Part shown: piece by piece, positions 8,020 to 18,066 of the stretch
How positions within the stretch are numbered: the stretch's first letter is position 1
How the letters are laid out: the number at the start of each line of letters is the position of its first letter
Notes under the pieces: generated by a model
What the model was told of the DNA's origin: nothing
Seen by the model: the letters and a program-made list of their open reading frames with translations, nothing else
Database searches by the model: none
Translations under genes and position numbers: made by a program
Assembly: GCA_004297005.1 (NCBI GenBank)
Contig: SCVA01000057.1
Span: 62,001-126,000 of the forward strand
DNA length: 64,000 nt
Origin: Nevskiaceae bacterium
Lineage (GTDB): Bacteria > Pseudomonadota > Gammaproteobacteria > Nevskiales > Nevskiaceae
Reading direction: 5' to 3'

Positions 8020-10917
8020 ATGTCGTATCGGTCCTTGAGTAGAGAACGCCTGTACCCCATCCTCGCCGTCCTGCTGGCACTGCTGAGTGCCGGCTGTGGC
8101 TCGAAGAACTCAGCGAGCAGCACCGCCAAGGCCCAGACCTACACCATCTGCCCCGGCGAGAATGCGACCACCGAATCGCTGATCGCCTTCTTCGATGCCC
8201 GCGAGGGCGACACCATCCGCTTCTGCGAAGGCCATTTCGATCTGAGCACCGGCCTGATCGTCAACGGCAAGAACGGCATCACCATCGAAGGTGCCGGCAT
8301 CAACAAAACCTACCTGTCGTTCGCCAGCAGCGACAGCTCCGAGGGCATCAACATCAGTCACGCTGACGGCATTGTGATGCGCGGTTTCACCGTGCAGGAC
8401 ACCCCCGGCAATGCCATCCGCGTGTATCGCTCACAGTACGTGACCTTCAGCGGCGTGCGGGCACTATGGTCCGGCTATGACCAGTGCAACGACGACCCCG
8501 AGGCCGAGGATAGCTGCTCCCATCACGGCGCCTACGGCCTCTACCCGGTGGAAAGCCGCCATGTGCTGATCGAAGACTCCGAGGCCTTCGGCGCCTCCGA
8601 TGCCGGCATCTACGTCGGCCAGACCAGCGATGTGATCGTCCGCAACACCCGCGCCGAGTTCAACGTCGCCGGCTTCGAGTTCGAGAACACCTACCGCGCC
8701 GTGTTCGAGGACAACATCGCCACCAACAACACTGGCGGCTTCCTGATCTTCGACCTGCCTGGACTGTCCCAGTATGGCGAGAAGAATATCGTCCGCCGCA
8801 ACAAGGCCTACCGCAACAACCACGAAAACTTCGCGCCCATCGGCAACATCGTCGGCATCGTCCCGCGCGGCACCGGCATGCTAGTGCTGTCCACCGACAA
8901 CCTGGAGATTTACGACAACGACATCTACGACCACGACACCCTCGGCATCGCCGTCGCCAATTACGCCCTGGCCGATGCCAATGAGCCGGATCCGAAGTAC
9001 GACTTCTACCCCGAGGGCATCCACATCCATGGCAACCGCTTTCGCGACAACTCGCTGAACCCGGCCGAGCCCAGCGTCGACCGTGGCGCCGCCTCGCTGC
9101 TGCCGCTGCTGCTGCGCATCAAGAATCTGGGCCGCTCCGCCCACATCGTCTGGGACGGCGCCGAGGACAGTCCCAACGACTGCACCAGCTTCCCTGTCGA
9201 TCAGGACGGCATTCCGCTCAACGAGCCCAATCCCAACGAGCACGGCGAGGAAGACCGCTACGAGCCGCGGGTCAACGAATTCGGTCGCCCCAACTACCAG
9301 CGCAACGATCCTGATCCGTCCTGCAAGTACAACGCCTGGAAATTCGACGAGGCCGGCGCGCTGAAACCGGAGTTGGGCCTGTTCATCGCCGAAGACAATA
9401 CCTTCGAGAACACCCAGCTCTCGACCGCGTTCATGACCGACTTCCTCAACGCCAACATCACTACCAGCGCCCTGCCCCAACTGCTGTTCGACCTGCTCAA
9501 ACCGGCCAGCACCAACCTGGCCCCGCACCGTGGCGCCTTGCCGCCGGTGGAACTGCGCCCGCTGAAACTGCCCTATGTCCCCGACCTCGATGGCGCCGAC
9601 GCTCGGCCCACCGAGGCCGAAGTCAGCAAGGCCTGTTCGGCGGTGAAAAGCGGTCAGGTGAACTTCGCTGCGGCGAAGTACAACTGCCCGCGGCTGGAGC
9701 AGTACGGCCTGTTCGCTGATCCCGGCGATCCCACCTCGCAAGCCATCGGCGGCGTGCCCTACGAGCTGAACACCGCCTTGTTCTCCGACTACGCGGTCAA
9801 GCACCGCATCCTGTTCCTGCCGCCCGGCAGCGCGGCGCGCTACCTGGATCATGCGGACAAGGTAACCGCCACCCTGGACTTTCCGGTGGGCACCATCATC
9901 GCCAAGACCTTCGGCTTCCAGGACGGCGAAACTGAAAACGTCATCGAGACTCGCCTGCTGATCCGGCGCGAGACCAGCAAGGGCAGCAGTTGGGTCGGCC
10001 TGCCCTATCTGTGGAAAACCGACAGCACTGGCAAGCGCTACGCCGAGTTAAAAATCGAGGGCGCCAAGGTCGCCGCGAAGTACGACTACGCCGACCTCGA
10101 TACTCAAGTCGACGCCCACTACAGCGGCACGGTCGAGGGCTACACCGTACCGGCGGCGCTCAGCTGCCTGTCCTGCCACGCCGGCGACGATCGCGACCCG
10201 GGCGCCGCGCCGATCGGCCCGAAGCCGCGCAACCTCAACCGCGACCACGTCTATGGCAGCGAGGGCAGTGTCAATCAATTGCAGTACCTGCAACTTCACG
10301 GCCTGCTGACCGGCCTGCCCGAAGACCTCGCCAGCGTCGAGAAGATGCCGCGCTGGAACGTGCCCGGCGATGCCGGCGACGCTCCCAACTCCGACACCGA
10401 CATCCACCACCGCGTTCGCGCCTACCTGGAAGTGAACTGCATGCATTGCCACAACCCGGCCGGTCCGGCCTCCAACTCCGGCCTGTTCCTCGACAGCTAC
10501 CGCACCGTCAATGTCCAGTACGGCATCTGCAAACGGCCGGTCGCGGCCGGCAAGGGCTCCGGTGGACGCCTGTACGACATCATCCCCGGAGACGCCAACG
10601 GTTCCATCCTCCCCTACCGTCTGGGCTCGACCGAGGCCGGCGTGCGCATGCCGCCGATTGCCCGCTCGGTGGTGCACGGCGAAGCGGTGAACCTGATCAC
10701 GACCTGGATCAACGAGGTACTGCCGACCGAGGACACGGAGGACGCCGAGGGCTGCACCAGCGGCGACGGCCTGCTGGGTCTGGGGGTACTGGGCCTCGAG
10801 CAGGCCCTGGCCCAGGCGCGCCGATCCCAGCAGGCGCCAGCAAGCTCTGCCGACCAGCGCCGCTCGCGTACTGCGCCAACCGCTGTCGGGGCCGGGACGT
10901 CCAAGCGGAAATCCTGA
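8020..10917 (+). CDS. Lipoprotein fusing a parallel beta-helix domain to an SO2930-type diheme cytochrome c domain
   Basis: 965 residues. ATG at 8020 is preceded by AGGAGA (8008-8013) and opens a lipoprotein signal with lipobox LSAGC (C26). An upstream ATG at 7975 lacks a ribosome site and is rejected. Residues about 35-500 read as right-handed beta-helix turns with recurring short motifs (GITIEGAGI, GIVMRGFTVQ, HVLIEDSEAFG, NLEIYDNDIYD). From about residue 530 the frame switches to a different domain (YELNTALFSDYAVKHRILFL) with two haem-binding motifs, CLSCH (716-720) and CMHCH (807-811). These two families are usually separate neighbouring genes; here they are one continuous frame. It is probably periplasmic and outer-membrane anchored. 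Function is unknown. The last 50 residues are low complexity. Confidence 0.85.
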   Translation: MSYRSLSRERLYPILAVLLALLSAGCGSKNSASSTAKAQTYTICPGENATTESLIAFFDAREGDTIRFCEGHFDLSTGLIVNGKNGITIEGAGINKTYLSFASSDSSEGINISHADGIVMRGFTVQDTPGNAIRVYRSQYVTFSGVRALWSGYDQCNDDPEAEDSCSHHGAYGLYPVESRHVLIEDSEAFGASDAGIYVGQTSDVIVRNTRAEFNVAGFEFENTYRAVFEDNIATNNTGGFLIFDLPGLSQYGEKNIVRRNKAYRNNHENFAPIGNIVGIVPRGTGMLVLSTDNLEIYDNDIYDHDTLGIAVANYALADANEPDPKYDFYPEGIHIHGNRFRDNSLNPAEPSVDRGAASLLPLLLRIKNLGRSAHIVWDGAEDSPNDCTSFPVDQDGIPLNEPNPNEHGEEDRYEPRVNEFGRPNYQRNDPDPSCKYNAWKFDEAGALKPELGLFIAEDNTFENTQLSTAFMTDFLNANITTSALPQLLFDLLKPASTNLAPHRGALPPVELRPLKLPYVPDLDGADARPTEAEVSKACSAVKSGQVNFAAAKYNCPRLEQYGLFADPGDPTSQAIGGVPYELNTALFSDYAVKHRILFLPPGSAARYLDHADKVTATLDFPVGTIIAKTFGFQDGETENVIETRLLIRRETSKGSSWVGLPYLWKTDSTGKRYAELKIEGAKVAAKYDYADLDTQVDAHYSGTVEGYTVPAALSCLSCHAGDDRDPGAAPIGPKPRNLNRDHVYGSEGSVNQLQYLQLHGLLTGLPEDLASVEKMPRWNVPGDAGDAPNSDTDIHHRVRAYLEVNCMHCHNPAGPASNSGLFLDSYRTVNVQYGICKRPVAAGKGSGGRLYDIIPGDANGSILPYRLGSTEAGVRMPPIARSVVHGEAVNLITTWINEVLPTEDTEDAEGCTSGDGLLGLGVLGLEQALAQARRSQQAPASSADQRRSRTAPTAVGAGTSKRKS

Positions 10918-10925
10918 GTGCGCCT

Positions 10926-11965
<1,040 letters not shown>

Positions 11966-11978
11966 TCAGCCTGCGGGC

Positions 11979-13127
11979 ATGAGCGCGAGCATTTCCCCTG
12001 CCCCGGCACAGAACGGCCATCAGCCGCACCCGAGCGCGAGCACGCCTCGCGTGCTGCTGCTCGCCCTGCGCGACGACTGGCTGGGTCCGCCCCGTCTGGC
12101 CGGCGCCTTGCGCGAAGCCGGCCTGGCGGTGGCGGCGGTCTGCCCCAGCGAGGGACCGATGGCGGTCAGCGCCTCAGTCCAGCAGCGCTACCTGTTCAGC
12201 CGCCAGCAGCCACCGACCCTGCCCCTGCTGCGACAGGCCTTCGAAGACTGGCAGCCCGCGCGAGTCCTGCCGATGGACGATGCGGCGGTGCTGCTGCTGC
12301 GCCGACTGATGCAGATGCAGCCGCCGTTGCCGGCCGCGCAACAGGCGCTACTCACCGCCGGCGGCGCACGCCCCGTCGAACAATCCGACTGGCTGGACAA
12401 GCACTGCGGCAATACCCGCGCCCGTGATCTCGGTCTGGCGGTGCCGGACTGGCTGTTGCTGCCGCCGGGCAGCACGCAGATGGAGCCTCTGCGGCGGCTC
12501 GGGTTGCCGCTGCTGGCCAAGCCCGCCATCGGCTACGGCGGCAACGGTCTGCGTCGCATCGAAAATCCGGAGCAACTGGAGGAACTGCGCGGCAGCCCAC
12601 GCGCCTTGCTGCTGCAACGCGAGGTCTCCGGCAGCACCTGGGCCTGTGGCTTCTACGCCGAGCAGGGCCGCCTGCTGGCGGCGCTCTGCGCGGAGAAGGA
12701 ACGCGTGCATCCGGCACCCTACGGCCCCAGTTCCCGACTACGAATCACCGCGCAGCCGGCCCTGCGCGCCGCCACCGCCCGCCTGCTGGCAGCCAATCAC
12801 TACACCGGCTTCGGCAGCCTGGACGCCCAGATCGACGACCAGGGTCAGGTCTGGTTCCTGGAGCTGAATCCGCGCCCCTCGCCCTTCCTGCACCTGGGCG
12901 CGCACGCTGGCCCCGACTTGGCGGCGGCTCTGGCAGCGGTGTTGCGCGGCGAGGACTACCTCGAGCCAGCGCTGCGCCAGCCCAGTTGGTCGGTGGCCCT
13001 GTATCCGCAGGAGCGTCTGCGCGATCCACTAGGCCAGGAGGCCGGCATGGCCGACTGGGACCTGCCCGAGCACGATCCGCCGCTCAAGGCCTGGCTGGAG
13101 CGCTGGCTGAAGGCGCAGGCCGGCTAA
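11979..13127 (+). CDS. ATP-grasp domain protein (carboxylate-amine ligase-like)
   Basis: 382 residues from ATG at 11979; an earlier in-frame ATG at 11904 would overlap the wrbA start and is less likely. An N-terminal Rossmann-like part (VLLLALRDDWLGPPRLAGALREAGL) is followed by the ATP-grasp fold: LPLLAKPAIGYGGNGLR (nucleotide lysine and glycine loop), LLLQREVSGSTWACGFY, and the metal-binding end WFLELNPRPSPFLHL. Such proteins ligate a carboxylate to an amine or thiol via an acylphosphate; the substrate cannot be deduced. The stop overlaps the end of the convergent transglycosylase gene. Confidence 0.78.
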   Translation: MSASISPAPAQNGHQPHPSASTPRVLLLALRDDWLGPPRLAGALREAGLAVAAVCPSEGPMAVSASVQQRYLFSRQQPPTLPLLRQAFEDWQPARVLPMDDAAVLLLRRLMQMQPPLPAAQQALLTAGGARPVEQSDWLDKHCGNTRARDLGLAVPDWLLLPPGSTQMEPLRRLGLPLLAKPAIGYGGNGLRRIENPEQLEELRGSPRALLLQREVSGSTWACGFYAEQGRLLAALCAEKERVHPAPYGPSSRLRITAQPALRAATARLLAANHYTGFGSLDAQIDDQGQVWFLELNPRPSPFLHLGAHAGPDLAAALAAVLRGEDYLEPALRQPSWSVALYPQERLRDPLGQEAGMADWDLPEHDPPLKAWLERWLKAQAG

Positions 13128-13687
13128 TCGAAGGCCCAGTAATTCCGCAGCGCGCCCAGCACCTTGTTGGGATATTCGGAGCGCCCGTAGCTGCCGTTGT
13201 AGCGCGCCAGGGCGTTGAAGAGATTGCCGCGCTCCTTGTCCAAATAGAAGCGCAGGATGGTGCAGCCCATGCGCAGATTGGTGCTGGCGTGGAACAGGTT
13301 GGAGCCCTTCTCGCCCAGTTCCTCCAGCCAGAACGGCATGATCTGCATGTAGCCCAACGCCCCGGCGTGGGAGATCGCGTAGCGGTCGAAGCGGCTCTCG
13401 ATATGGATCACCGACAGCACCCATTCCGGCTTCAGTCCGGCGCGCTTGGCCTCGGAATGCACCAGGCGCAGAAACTCCAGGCGCTGCGCCTCATCCGGCT
13501 GGTAGCGCTGCAGGCGGGTGGACATGTCCAGCAGCCAGACCTGGGCCTCGTACTTGTCTTCGAAACTGTCGGCAGCGCGGATCGCCGCCATCAGCCGCGC
13601 ACGCAGCTCCGGCTCCGGCTCGCCCACCGGACCGGCCCGGGCGGCAGTGGCGGACAGCATCAGGCAGAGCAACAACAAGAGCTTCAT
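13124..13687 (-). CDS. Lytic transglycosylase, SLT domain
   Basis: 187 residues with signal peptide MKLLLLLCLMLSATAARA. The SLT fold of family GH23 is clear: catalytic Glu E97 in VIHIESRFDRYAISHAGALG, then YMQIMPFWLEELG and the final ARYNGS motif. It cleaves peptidoglycan with formation of 1,6-anhydroMurNAc in the periplasm. It is shorter than Slt70 and resembles compact MltC/EmtA-like catalytic domains. The gene is monocistronic and its 3' end overlaps the ATP-grasp gene tail to tail. Confidence 0.88.
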   Translation of the reverse strand: MKLLLLLCLMLSATAARAGPVGEPEPELRARLMAAIRAADSFEDKYEAQVWLLDMSTRLQRYQPDEAQRLEFLRLVHSEAKRAGLKPEWVLSVIHIESRFDRYAISHAGALGYMQIMPFWLEELGEKGSNLFHASTNLRMGCTILRFYLDKERGNLFNALARYNGSYGRSEYPNKVLGALRNYWAFD

Positions 13688-13823
13688 GGGCAGGGCGAAG
13701 TTGCGACTGCTGCGATTGTAGTGAGGTCGCGTGGTATACAGATTTGTAACTTATCGACCAAGAGCCGGTCGCGCCCCGAGGGGGTGTCAAGAACACGGCC
13801 CGCTGTCCGGAGGAGAGGTGATC

Positions 13824-15110
13824 ATGAGCAAGCCCAGCAGGCCACGCGATGGCTCGGCATCGCCGACGCTGTCGCGCCAGTTGCGCCCCACCGTGCGCGC
13901 GCTGTCGCAGCAAGGCGAGAGCATCGTCGGCCGTGTCTACGTGGCGGTGCGCGCCGAGGTGCCGGAATACGGCGCGGTGCGCGACGCCCAGGTGCTGGCC
14001 GAGATCGAGAGCATGATCCGCATCAACGTCGGCATCTGGTTTCGCGCCCTGCTCGATGGCCGGCCACCGGATGCCGAAACCCTGCGGCCGGTTGCCGACT
14101 TCGCTCGCCGCCGGGTGCATCAGGGCATCCCGATGACCAGCCTGCTGCACTCGTTTCGTGTCGGCTGCACGGTGCTCTGGCAGGCCTTTCTCGACGGCGT
14201 ACAGCACCAGCACGCGGCTCGCGACGAGGTGCTGCTGCGGCTCTCGCCCTACATGCTCTACCACACCGATCTGCTCGGACAGACCATCAGCCACGCCTAT
14301 GCCGACGAGCAGCGCCGTGGCGAGCGCTGGCAAAACCGCCTGCAACACGAGCTCTGTTCCATCGTCTTCGATCGCAGCGAGGACAGCGAGGGCTTTCACG
14401 AGCGAGCCCAAGCTCTGGGCGTGGACCCGCTGGGCCGGCGCATCGCGCTGGCTTTCGCACTGCCGGTGCCGGGTCAGGGAGGTGGCGCCGCCGAGGACGA
14501 GCTGGAGGCGCTCACCGCAAGGCTGGGCCCGACCGGCGAACCACGCCCGATCGGCACCCTGCGCCGAGAGCACGCGCTGATCTGGATGGCAGTACCCAGC
14601 GGCGAGAACACCATCCACCGCGAGCGTCATCTGGCCGGTCAGCTCGCGCTGTTGCCGGCCCTGCGCGATCCGCCGCAGGCCGTGGGCGTCGGCCTGGCCG
14701 GCATGGGCGCCCAGGGTTGGCGCCTGAGCGCCGAGCAGGCCTTGCGCGCACTCGACATCGGCCACCGGCTCGCCACCCCTTCGAAGGTGTTCCTGTACTC
14801 GGATTACGTGCTCGACGACACCGCGCTGCAGTCACGCAATGTCGCCGGCTATCTGGAAAGCCTGCTGGAGCTGATCGCGCCCGAACCGCATCTGCTGGAG
14901 ACGCTGGACTGCTATTTCCTGCAGCGCCGTCAGCGCAAGGTGGTGGCGGCAGCACTGGCGATCCATCCCAACACGCTCGCGTATCGACTGCAGCGCATCG
15001 AGGCCCTGCTCAAGGCCGATCTCGACGACCTCTCCTGGCAGTCCCGGCTCAGCGCGGCGCTGCTGATGCGCCGCATGGGACGCGGCCAGATGCGGAGTCT
15101 GGCCGCCTAG
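13824..15110 (+). CDS. PucR-type transcriptional regulator (C-terminal HTH_30)
   Basis: 428 residues from ATG at 13824, preceded by a strong AGGAGAGG site. An earlier in-frame start at 13731 is rejected for lack of one. The N-terminal half resembles RsbRD/CdaR-like helical sensor domains, the middle a GGDEF-like fold (RLSAEQALRALDIGHRL), and the C-terminus has the PucR helix-turn-helix (KVVAAALAIHPNTLAYRLQR). PucR-type proteins are activators that respond to substrates of catabolic genes. It lies directly upstream of the M28-like lipoprotein, which may be its target. Confidence 0.82.
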   Translation: MSKPSRPRDGSASPTLSRQLRPTVRALSQQGESIVGRVYVAVRAEVPEYGAVRDAQVLAEIESMIRINVGIWFRALLDGRPPDAETLRPVADFARRRVHQGIPMTSLLHSFRVGCTVLWQAFLDGVQHQHAARDEVLLRLSPYMLYHTDLLGQTISHAYADEQRRGERWQNRLQHELCSIVFDRSEDSEGFHERAQALGVDPLGRRIALAFALPVPGQGGGAAEDELEALTARLGPTGEPRPIGTLRREHALIWMAVPSGENTIHRERHLAGQLALLPALRDPPQAVGVGLAGMGAQGWRLSAEQALRALDIGHRLATPSKVFLYSDYVLDDTALQSRNVAGYLESLLELIAPEPHLLETLDCYFLQRRQRKVVAAALAIHPNTLAYRLQRIEALLKADLDDLSWQSRLSAALLMRRMGRGQMRSLAA

Positions 15111-15115
15111 TCTCG

Positions 15116-15133
15116 GTTGTGTGCCGACACAAC
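15116..15133. promoter_or_regulatory. Perfect 7-bp inverted repeat, possible operator
   Basis: GTTGTGT, four bases GCCG, then ACACAAC: a perfect palindrome 5 nt after the PucR-type regulator stop and about 95 nt upstream of the M28-like lipoprotein start. It has no T tract, so it is not a classical terminator. A regulator-binding site is plausible but untested. Confidence 0.4.
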
Positions 15134-15228
15134 ATCGGCTGGCAAGCTGCCAATGGCGGCCCCGCCCTCGCCGCCGCACACTTCTCCGCAGCCGTACATA
15201 CCTAGATAAATCGCTGGAGGAGAGAGTC

Positions 15229-16896
15229 ATGCGCATCACGACCGCGAGGTTCGTGCGGCTGAGTCGTTGCCGCGGTTCGGCACTGCTGCTGGGTCTGGCA
15301 CTGAGCCTGCTCGCCGCCTGTGGCAGCAGCAGCCCGCGCGGCACGCCGGGCGTCGACCCCAGCCGCGAAGTCGATGCCGCCCTCCTGCCCAGCGAGGCGC
15401 AATTGCGCGGCTGGCAGACCGAGATCGACGAGTTCAACGGCGGCTTCCGCCCGGCCGGCAGCATTCACGAGATCGCCTATGCCCAGCGGCTGGCCGGACA
15501 GTTGCGCGAGATGGGCGTGCCGGAAGTGAGCCTGGAGCCCTACACGGTCAGTCGCTGGAGTGCGAAAACCGCCCGCCTGGAGCTGCTGGATGGCGATAAG
15601 GGCGAGGACGTGCCCCTGGTGTCCTACATTCCCTTTTCCGGCAACACCGGCCCGGCAGGCCTGGAGGGCTCGCTGCTCTATCTGCCCGGTCTGGCGGCGG
15701 TGGACCTGAGCGAGGTGCTGGCGCAACTGCTCGCCAGCGGCGCGGCGACGGGTGGAGTCACCGATCTCTTGCGCAATCTCACCGAACTGCTGGGCGACAG
15801 CACCAGTGGCCTGTCCTCGATCCTCGCGGTGGTCGCCGGCCTGGACGTGCGCGGCAAGATCGTGGTCTACGACCTGCCGCGCCTGACCATCCCCATCGGC
15901 GTGCTCAGCAGCCTCGCCCTGCACATCACCGACGAGGCCGGCACCATGGGCTTCACCACGCCCTACTCGCGGCCCTTCCTGGACATGGTGGTGGCGCAGG
16001 TGGTGACCACCGCGCTGAAGGCCGCGGGTGCTGCTGGCGCGGTCGGCATCATCGACTACCCGCGGGAGGCCGCACTAGGCTCCTACTACCCCTTTTTCGC
16101 GCGCTTCCTTCCGGCCTCACCGACGGTCTATCTGGACCGCGACGAGGGCCGCGCGCTCAAGCAGCGGCTGAGCGGCCAGCCGCTCTCGCCCCTGAAGGCC
16201 AGGCTGACACTGGATGCGCTGGAGGAAGAGGTCGAGGCCTACAACGTCGTCGCCCGCCTGCCCGGGGTGAGCCCGCTGGAGATCGTGCTCAGCTCGCACA
16301 CCGACGGCACCAATTCCATCGAGGACAACGGCACCGCCGCCATCCTCGGGATGATGCGCTACTACACCCGGGTGCCGGCGGCGCAGCGGCCGCGCAGCCT
16401 GCGGGTGGTGTTCAGCGGCGGCCACTTCGGCGGCGGCGGGCTCGCCAGCTATCTGGAAGCGCACCACGACGAGCTGCAGGCGCGGGTACTGGCGGCGGTC
16501 GAGATCGAGCATGTCGGCGCCCGCGAATGGCTGGAGATCGCACCCGGCGTGATGGCACTCACCGGGCTCAACGAGCCGCAGGTGATCGTCAGCCCTTTGG
16601 GTGCGGTGTTCGAGCGCGAAACCGCCCTGCTGTCCAGCCAGATGGATCGCAGCATGGTGCTGCCGCCGGTGCTGCCCTTCGGCGAGGGCCAGGCCTACCG
16701 CACCAGCGCCGGCCTGCCGATGATCCAGTACATCACCGGGCCGGTGTACCTGCTCAATTTCGGCATCGCCAAGGTCACCAGCGACTACACCGACTACGCG
16801 CTGATGCACCGGCAGGTGCAGGGTTTCATCCAAATGGTGACCAATCTCGCCGCCGAGCCGGCCGGGCAGTTGCGGCCAGGGCTGGCCGAGAACTGA
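15229..16896 (+). CDS. Lipoprotein with M28-like metallopeptidase domain
   Basis: 555 residues. ATG at 15229 follows GGAGGAGAGA. Lipobox LLAAC (C31) marks a lipoprotein. The C-terminal half follows the M28 aminopeptidase layout: SHTDG (H357, D359), EDNGTAAILGM (D366), and VEIEHVG (E425, E427, H428). Between them, where M28 enzymes have the catalytic EE pair, this protein reads VFSGGHFGGGGLASYL (G397, G398, H399). A long insertion between about residues 120 and 330 may be a PA-like domain. Probably a surface or periplasmic hydrolase, but the altered centre makes peptidase activity uncertain. Confidence 0.65.
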   Translation: MRITTARFVRLSRCRGSALLLGLALSLLAACGSSSPRGTPGVDPSREVDAALLPSEAQLRGWQTEIDEFNGGFRPAGSIHEIAYAQRLAGQLREMGVPEVSLEPYTVSRWSAKTARLELLDGDKGEDVPLVSYIPFSGNTGPAGLEGSLLYLPGLAAVDLSEVLAQLLASGAATGGVTDLLRNLTELLGDSTSGLSSILAVVAGLDVRGKIVVYDLPRLTIPIGVLSSLALHITDEAGTMGFTTPYSRPFLDMVVAQVVTTALKAAGAAGAVGIIDYPREAALGSYYPFFARFLPASPTVYLDRDEGRALKQRLSGQPLSPLKARLTLDALEEEVEAYNVVARLPGVSPLEIVLSSHTDGTNSIEDNGTAAILGMMRYYTRVPAAQRPRSLRVVFSGGHFGGGGLASYLEAHHDELQARVLAAVEIEHVGAREWLEIAPGVMALTGLNEPQVIVSPLGAVFERETALLSSQMDRSMVLPPVLPFGEGQAYRTSAGLPMIQYITGPVYLLNFGIAKVTSDYTDYALMHRQVQGFIQMVTNLAAEPAGQLRPGLAEN

Positions 16897-16913
16897 GGGC
16901 CTGTCGAGGCTGC

Positions 16914-17372
16914 CTAGGCCGTGGCTTCCTGCGGCGGCAAGACTTCCCGACCGCGGATCAGCTCGCGTACCGCCTCCGGAATCGGCGCCGGCTTCTGCTG
17001 GCGGTAGTCGAACCAGACCAGGGTGCCACGGGTGACCGCCACCAGCCGCTCGCCCTCGAACATGGCCGCCTCGGTGTCCAGGCTGCTGCGGCCCAGGCGG
17101 CTGATGCGCAGACCGATGTCGAGCGTCGCCGGGTAGCGCAGCTGCTGCAAAAAATCGCAGCCGAGTTTCGCCAGGATGATGCCGGAGCCCTGCCAGAAGT
17201 CGGTCTGGATGGCGGCAATGGCGTCGAAATACTGCAGCCGCACCTGCTCGTCGTAGGTGAAGAACTTGACGTTGTTGACGTGGCCTAGAGCGTCCATGTC
17301 GCCCCAGCGCACCGCCAGGCGGACGCGATGGCTGTAGTCGGCAAGGCTGGGCTGCGCTGGCTTGGCGCTCAT
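16914..17372 (-). CDS. Acyl-CoA thioesterase, 4HBT hot-dog fold
   Basis: 152 residues. The 4-hydroxybenzoyl-CoA thioesterase signature is intact near the N-terminus: RWGDMDALGHVNNVKFFTY, with D25/D27 and the H31-x-N-N segment. The rest is a single hot-dog domain of normal size (LRISRLGRSSLDTEAAMF). Members hydrolyse acyl-CoA thioesters in the cytoplasm. Its start overlaps the stop of the upstream membrane gene by 4 nt, so it is the last gene of a three-gene operon. Confidence 0.87.
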   Translation of the reverse strand: MSAKPAQPSLADYSHRVRLAVRWGDMDALGHVNNVKFFTYDEQVRLQYFDAIAAIQTDFWQGSGIILAKLGCDFLQQLRYPATLDIGLRISRLGRSSLDTEAAMFEGERLVAVTRGTLVWFDYRQQKPAPIPEAVRELIRGREVLPPQEATA

Positions 17373-17773
17373 GCCGCCGCGGCCGCCTGGACGCGCTCCC
17401 AGAGCGCCAACTCCTTGCGGTGACGGTAGAGGTTCCAGACCACGCTGGCGGCGCAGACCGCCAGGTGCGTGGCGCAGAAGAAATTAGCCTGCAGAGGAAA
17501 GTAGAACGCGTACAGGCCGGCGTACAGCAGCGCGCCCGCGAACAGCACGTGGAACAGCATCACCGGCGAGAAATATCCCTTGAGCGATTGCCGGGCGATC
17601 ACCGTTACCAGCAGCAGTCCGTAGGGGATGCCGGTCGCCGCCACGTACCGGTAGGTGGGCTGCGGCAGCAGGTCGAAGTTGACAGCGAAGAAGTTGGGCA
17701 TCCACCAGGCGAATATGCCGAAGCAAGCCATCACATAGGCGAGAACCACCACCGAACCCAGTAGACGATTCAT
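17369..17773 (-). CDS. Small four-helix membrane protein, unknown function
   Basis: 134 residues from ATG at 17773; the longer open frame upstream runs through the DUF1289 gene and is rejected. Four hydrophobic helices (VVVLAYVMACFGIFAWWM, GIPYGLLLVTVIA, MLFHVLFAGALLYAGLYAFYF, FFCATHLAVCAASVVWNLY) are separated by short loops. I do not recognise a characterised family. Its ATG overlaps the DUF1289 stop and its stop overlaps the thioesterase ATG, so all three are coupled. Confidence 0.75.
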   Translation of the reverse strand: MNRLLGSVVVLAYVMACFGIFAWWMPNFFAVNFDLLPQPTYRYVAATGIPYGLLLVTVIARQSLKGYFSPVMLFHVLFAGALLYAGLYAFYFPLQANFFCATHLAVCAASVVWNLYRHRKELALWERVQAAAAA

Positions 17774-17988
17774 GAGGACATTGGCCTGGTTGCAGAAGCC
17801 CGGATTATAGCCAGCCGTTCGCTGGCGGCCTCGACGATGCGGGCCTTGCGGGCCGGACTGGCGCCGCTCCATTCGGCGATCTCGCCAAGCTCTCGGCCGC
17901 AGCCGACGCACAGCCTTCCTTGAAGTTGGCAGATACCAACACAGGGCGAGGCCGGTGAGTCCGAAACGTGGTTGGCGTCGGGCGGCAT
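17770..17988 (-). CDS. DUF1289 domain-containing protein
   Basis: 72 residues. The conserved core SPCVGICQLQGRLCVGCGRE followed by LGEIAEWSGASPARKARI is characteristic of DUF1289, whose four cysteines (two C-x3-C/C-x2-C pairs) suggest a small metal-binding knuckle. ATG at 17988 gives the usual family length. It is the first gene of the leftward operon with the membrane protein and thioesterase. Function is unknown; many genomes place it beside thioesterase or acyl-CoA genes. Confidence 0.82.
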   Translation of the reverse strand: MPPDANHVSDSPASPCVGICQLQGRLCVGCGRELGEIAEWSGASPARKARIVEAASERLAIIRASATRPMSS

Positions 17989-18066
17989 GGGGCCAAGGAG
18001 AGGCTGAAACCCTTGCAGTAAGATGGCCGCAGAATGCCACAAGCCCCGCGCGGATTCCCAACCCTC

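Noticed and set aside
12986-15205. 739-residue plus-strand open frame
   Set aside because: Runs in a wrong frame over the ATP-grasp end, antisense to the transglycosylase, and through the PucR-type gene.
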